Notes under the pieces: generated by a model
What the model was told of the DNA's origin: nothing
Databases searched by the model: none
Seen by the model: the letters and a program-made list of their open reading frames with translations, nothing else
Source of the DNA: an uncultured Pelagibacteraceae bacterium
GTDB taxonomy: Bacteria; Pseudomonadota; Alphaproteobacteria; Pelagibacterales; Pelagibacteraceae
Direction of reading: 5' to 3'
Assembly: GCA_902634775.1 (NCBI GenBank)
Contig: CACPLG010000009.1
Span: 1 to 59,277, forward strand
DNA: 59,277 nt
Made by a program: the position numbers and the translations under genes
Part shown: one piece after another, positions 55,799 through 59,277 of the stretch
How positions within the stretch are numbered: the first letter of the stretch is position 1
Layout: each line of letters begins with the position of its first letter

Positions 55799-56647
55799 AT
55801 GATTTTAATTGATGGAAAAAAAGAGGCAGCCTCACTCAGACTAAAACTTAAAGATGAAGTTATTGAGTTAAAAAAAAAGTTTAATAATGTACCTGGTTTA
55901 ACCGTAATATTAGTAGGTGAGCTTGCACCGAGCCAAATCTACGTTCGAAATAAAGAAAAATCTGCTAATGAAGTTGGTTTAAATTCTCATGTTATAAGGT
56001 ATCCAAATGATGTTGATGAAAAAACTATTTTACAAAAAATAAATGATTTAAATAAGGATAACTCAGTATCTGGGATCCTTGTTCAGTTGCCCCTTCCAAA
56101 GCATATTAACAAAAAAAAAGTGATCGAAACAATCATACCTAGTAAAGATGTTGACGGTTTTCATCCTATGAACGTAGGAAATCTATCATCTGGTTACGAA
56201 AGCTCAATACCCTGCACACCGCTCGGGTGTTATTTTTTATTAAAAAAAATTGAACCAAATTTAAGTGGTAAAAAAGCTGTAATTATTGGCAGATCTAACT
56301 TAAATGGAAAACCAATGGCACAATTACTTCTTAAAGAAAATTGCACTGTTACAATCACTCATTCTAAAACAAAAAATCTTAAATCCGAATGCCTTATGGC
56401 AGATATAATTATTGCCGCTGTAGGTATTCCAAAATTGGTAAAAGGTGATTGGATAAAAAAAGACGCCATAATTATTGATGTTGGTATAAATAAAACTGAC
56501 GAAGGTATAGTTGGAGATGTGGATTTTGAACAAGTTTCAAAAAAGGCTAAAGCGTTAACGCCAGTTCCCGGTGGAGTTGGTCCAATGACAATTGCATGCT
56601 TGATAAAAAATACAATAGATTGTTTTAAGAGAATTAAAACTATTTAA
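55799..56647 (+). CDS. folD: Methylenetetrahydrofolate dehydrogenase/cyclohydrolase FolD
   Basis: FolD interconverts methylene-, methenyl- and formyl-tetrahydrofolate, supplying one-carbon units for purines (PurH in this window). The 282-residue protein has YVRNKEKSA with Tyr48 and Lys52, VQLPLPKH, KDVDGFHPMNVG, IIGRSNLNGKPMAQLLL, DVGIN and PVPGGVGPMTIA. Its end overlaps the convergent SPINDLY-like gene by eight bases. Confidence 0.98.
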   Translation: MILIDGKKEAASLRLKLKDEVIELKKKFNNVPGLTVILVGELAPSQIYVRNKEKSANEVGLNSHVIRYPNDVDEKTILQKINDLNKDNSVSGILVQLPLPKHINKKKVIETIIPSKDVDGFHPMNVGNLSSGYESSIPCTPLGCYFLLKKIEPNLSGKKAVIIGRSNLNGKPMAQLLLKENCTVTITHSKTKNLKSECLMADIIIAAVGIPKLVKGDWIKKDAIIIDVGINKTDEGIVGDVDFEQVSKKAKALTPVPGGVGPMTIACLIKNTIDCFKRIKTI

Positions 56648-58319
56648 ATAAATTTAACAAAATCCTATTGAACTCCTCACCTGCTTCTTTTGTATTAAAC
56701 AATTTTTTTTCTGCAGCTTCTCGATAAATTTTTTTTAATTTACCGATGTCATCTCTGTTCGCATAATGAACAGCTAAATCAACATAATTCTTAATATCTT
56801 TTGCAATTGGAGGATCTGCGATTTCCATTTGTTTATAGGCACCCAACACTAATCTTGATTTAATATGATCGGTTGGAAATGTGATAGTCGGAGTACCAAA
56901 AAGCATTGACTCAAAAAAAGAATTTCCTGCTCCATAATAAATTGGATCGAGTAGAACAGAGGCCTTTCCAATGTGTAGAAGATAATCCTCGTAATTTAGA
57001 GGATCTAGAAATATTATTTTTGTTGGGTCATATTTGTTGTTGTTACTTAATCGGTTTATTAATTTTTTATACCATAATTTGTTTCTATCTTTAATCAAAT
57101 ATATAATAGCTTTTTTATCCATTTTAATTATATCAAAAATTATTTGATCAAAATCTGGATGAATTTTAAATAAAGTTTGTGGACAAGAATAAATGTTTTT
57201 CCTTTGAAGATCATTTTTAGAAAGTTTTTTTTTAACTATTGGCTTAGGGTAAACCATTGGCAGATAATTCATCAAAAGTAATTTTTCAGAGTAGTGTTTT
57301 TGAGTATTTTTGTTGACACAGTTTTTAGAGATCAAATAATAATCAATAGATTTACTACCAGTTGTTTCTGGGTGTCCAAAAGTAGTAATTTGATATCTTG
57401 CCAATCTCATTAGAGCAAGATAATAAAACTCTATAGAAAGACCTATGTCTGGATAAAAAATTATATCAAACTCAAAATTTTTTATAACATTTATTTTTTC
57501 AAAAAGCTTTATTGGAAGTAACTCATTTTTTAAAATGCCCTCTTCTTCTTTTTTTTTGAATTCATTAAATATTTCACCAGGATAAGTTTTTTGAGAATGA
57601 AAAATAAAAGTTTCAAACTTATTTTTATCAAGACTGAAAATAATATCTTTATAGAGTTTACCAATTGTGTGATCAGTAAAAAATTCTGATATCACTCCAA
57701 TTCTTATTTTTCCTTGAATTTTTCTTTTAGATAAATACTCATCATTTAGTACTCTAAACAATTTCTTAAAGGCTAGTACGTTTTTTTTATTCAATTCTAG
57801 ATTATCATGATCACTATAGGATAGATCAACATGAGGTGGGACAATTATCTGATCTTTGTCGTAATCTAGTTTTGTCTGGAAATTTATATTTAATATTTTT
57901 TCAATTTCCTCTTTTATTTTTTGTCTATATTTTTTAATTTCATTCCTATTGAATGGAATTTTAGGAAAAAAAAAATTTTTTTGAATTTCCCATTTTTCAT
58001 TAATTAATTTATTTTTTAAACCCTGATTAATAACTAATTCTGCTTCTTCTAATTTATCTTGATCTTTTAAGACAGATGCAAGAGTTTGATATACATAAGG
58101 TTCATCCGGTTTAATAATAATCAGCTTTTTTATGTAAGTTTCTGCTTTTTCAAATTGCCCCAATTGCATATAACAATTAATTAAATTTCTAAGTATAGAT
58201 AAATTTTCTGGATAAACACTTATGAGTTTCTCAAAAAGACCTGCGGATTTTCCAAAATTTTTTTTTTGGAGATGGTCAAAAGCTATTTTAAAAATTTTAT
58301 CTGCTGAATATTTGTTCAC
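56640..58319 (-). CDS. TPR-containing SPINDLY/OGT-like glycosyltransferase
   Basis: The 559-residue protein has two to three clear N-terminal TPR units (about 1-110: LFEKLISVYPENLSILRNLINCYMQLGQFEKAETYIKKLIIIKPDEPYVYQTLASVLKDQDKLEEAELVINQGL). An OGT-like GT domain follows, with IRIGVISEFFTDHTIGKLYKDII, FDIIFYPDIGLSIEFYYLALMRLARYQITTFGHPETTGSKSIDYYL, and SVLLDPIYYGAGNSFFESMLFGTPTITFP. It is a distant cousin of the one at 19.5-21.3 kb. Acceptor unknown. It lies between folD and the SDR gene. Confidence 0.87.
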   Translation of the reverse strand: MNKYSADKIFKIAFDHLQKKNFGKSAGLFEKLISVYPENLSILRNLINCYMQLGQFEKAETYIKKLIIIKPDEPYVYQTLASVLKDQDKLEEAELVINQGLKNKLINEKWEIQKNFFFPKIPFNRNEIKKYRQKIKEEIEKILNINFQTKLDYDKDQIIVPPHVDLSYSDHDNLELNKKNVLAFKKLFRVLNDEYLSKRKIQGKIRIGVISEFFTDHTIGKLYKDIIFSLDKNKFETFIFHSQKTYPGEIFNEFKKKEEEGILKNELLPIKLFEKINVIKNFEFDIIFYPDIGLSIEFYYLALMRLARYQITTFGHPETTGSKSIDYYLISKNCVNKNTQKHYSEKLLLMNYLPMVYPKPIVKKKLSKNDLQRKNIYSCPQTLFKIHPDFDQIIFDIIKMDKKAIIYLIKDRNKLWYKKLINRLSNNNKYDPTKIIFLDPLNYEDYLLHIGKASVLLDPIYYGAGNSFFESMLFGTPTITFPTDHIKSRLVLGAYKQMEIADPPIAKDIKNYVDLAVHYANRDDIGKLKKIYREAAEKKLFNTKEAGEEFNRILLNLFK

Positions 58320-58372
58320 AATACCAAAAAGAATATATTATTTTTATAAAAATGGTATTTTAATAATTTAGA

Positions 58373-59089
58373 TCAAGTTAATTTTGATCTTCCACCGTCC
58401 ACACCTATTATTTGACCTGTTATCCAGGAACTTTCATCAGTTAGTAAAAACTTTGCCATTGCTGCAGCATCTTTACCTTCACCTATTCTTTTCATGGGGT
58501 GTGCTTTTGCTATACCTTCAGCAATTAATTTATTCTTAAGCATTGGTTCAGCAATTTTGGATTTAGTTAAACTAGGCGCAATACAATTTACTCTTATATT
58601 TGGAGCAAACTCTGCGGCTAAAGATACAGTCAATCCCTCCAAAGCCCCTTTTACAGATGCAATGATACTGTGATTTGCGAACCCTCTTCTGACAGCAACT
58701 GTTGAAAAAATTACTACAGAGCCTTTATTCTTTTTTAAACTTTCTTGAAAATTTTTGATTGTTTCTACGATTGGGTAAAAGTTTAAATCAAAACACTTTT
58801 GAAAGTCCTCTTTTTTTACCATTCTAATTGGCTTAAGGTCTATTGAACCTACACAATATGCAATTCCTTTAATTTCTTCATTAGCAAATTCATTTTTTAA
58901 ACTTTCAATTTTTGTAGTGTCAAGAACGTCCACAACGTTATATTTGCAACCTGTTTCAGAAGAAATATTTTTTAAGCTTTCTTCATCTCTTCCAATTAGC
59001 TGAACATCTTCATTATTTTCAGCCATCATTTTTGATAAATTTGAGCCGATAGAACCTGTCGCACCAAATATTAAATATTTTCCTGACAT
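58373..59089 (-). CDS. Short-chain dehydrogenase/reductase lacking the catalytic Tyr
   Basis: The 238-residue Rossmann protein has the nucleotide motif GATGSIGSN (9-17), YCVGS in place of NNAG, Ser129 (VVIFSTVAV) and Lys147, and ends in ITGQIIGVDGG. At the YxxxK position the residue is Ile143, so the Ser-Tyr-Lys triad is incomplete. It may bind NAD(P) without standard reductase chemistry or use another residue. It diverges by 28 bases from a cryptochrome-like gene. Confidence 0.9.
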   Translation of the reverse strand: MSGKYLIFGATGSIGSNLSKMMAENNEDVQLIGRDEESLKNISSETGCKYNVVDVLDTTKIESLKNEFANEEIKGIAYCVGSIDLKPIRMVKKEDFQKCFDLNFYPIVETIKNFQESLKKNKGSVVIFSTVAVRRGFANHSIIASVKGALEGLTVSLAAEFAPNIRVNCIAPSLTKSKIAEPMLKNKLIAEGIAKAHPMKRIGEGKDAAAMAKFLLTDESSWITGQIIGVDGGRSKLT

Positions 59090-59117
59090 ATCTTATAATA
59101 GTATTTATAAATAAATT

Positions 59118-59277
59118 ATGAAATTGTTTATTACACTTGGAAACCAATTATTTCCATTAAAATACTTAAGCCGCTTCAAAAATGACCATCTTTTTTTTAT
59201 GGCAGAAGATTATGGCTTATGCACTTATGAAAAACATCATAAATTAAAAATATTACTATTTTTATCTTCAATGCGAT
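59118..59277 (+). CDS. Cryptochrome/photolyase-related protein, N-terminus (cut by window end)
   Basis: Only 53 codons are in the window. The segment LFITLGNQLFP, FFMAEDYGLCTYEKHHKLKILLFLSSMR fits the start of the iron-sulfur bacterial cryptochrome/(6-4) photolyase family (DUF-type phr-related), which begins with LGDQL and has an HHK...K..FLxAMR helix. If so, it binds FAD and repairs UV lesions or senses light, fitting a surface-ocean organism. The rest of the gene lies beyond the edge. Confidence 0.72.
   Translation, partial: MKLFITLGNQLFPLKYLSRFKNDHLFFMAEDYGLCTYEKHHKLKILLFLSSMR

Noticed and set aside
1..59277. CRISPR array, insertion sequence, prophage or toxin-antitoxin module
   Set aside because: No regularly spaced repeats, transposase, integrase, phage structural or recognisable toxin genes were seen on either strand.

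Overview
This window is almost certainly chromosomal DNA of a SAR11-type alphaproteobacterium (Pelagibacterales, close to Candidatus Pelagibacter). The basis is very low G+C (about 30 % by eye), a Lys/Asn/Ile-rich proteome, extreme compaction and alphaproteobacterial gene order. Many neighbours overlap by ATGA or TAATG, and no gap reaches 300 bases. I see no insertion sequence, prophage, CRISPR array or rRNA, and one tRNA.

Layout. 1-4.85 kb: dnaK (5' end cut off), dnaJ, a 56-residue membrane peptide, dapB, nth and a PfkB sugar kinase. 4.85-8.35 kb: a short ArfA-like ribosome-rescue peptide coupled to a winged-helix regulator, a cytoplasmic-looking L,D-transpeptidase, a YggS-like PLP protein, a ThiE/TenI-like protein and a major outer-membrane porin. 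8.5-13.1 kb: DUF3576 lipoprotein, leuS, lptE and holA. 13.1-25.1 kb: the classic alphaproteobacterial origin-proximal block parB-parA-rsmG-mnmG-mnmE, then (after an inserted sulfotransferase and SPINDLY-like glycosyltransferase) rho-hemJ-hemH-hemE. A perfect parS palindrome lies inside rsmG. 25.07-25.34 kb: the hemE/ppsR gap, the position of the Caulobacter origin, with degenerate DnaA boxes; this is the likely oriC.

25.3-30.7 kb: ppsR-maf-aroE-coaE-dnaQ, then secB, fxsA, a Tim44-like protein and an Smr protein. 30.6-36.4 kb: hslVU diverging from a histidine operon hisB-H-A-F-E that continues into HIT and GNAT genes. 36.4-45.2 kb: ftsK-lolA, a UbiH-like flavoprotein lacking key motifs, a Lon N-terminal-domain protein, tRNA-Gly with a pterin dehydratase gene close behind, and rpe-heparinase-purH. 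45.2-51 kb: a DUF4212/sodium-solute symporter pair for small organic acids, acetyl-CoA synthetase with a strongly basic N-terminal tail, and an EVE protein. 51-59.3 kb: FkbM methyltransferase, tsaD, hemC-hemD-mscS-yggT-folD, a second SPINDLY-like protein, a short-chain dehydrogenase lacking its catalytic Tyr, and the start of a cryptochrome/photolyase-related gene.

Most content is housekeeping: chaperones, translation, tRNA modification, chromosome segregation, heme, histidine, lysine and CoA synthesis. The accessory genes (two SPINDLY-like transferases, sulfotransferase, FkbM methyltransferase) sit singly or in pairs at seams between conserved operons and may modify the cell surface. The points most worth a second look are the ori/parS architecture, the ArfA-like peptide, abutting or interleaved gene ends, a porin terminator embedded in the neighbouring gene, and several enzymes that lack canonical motifs.
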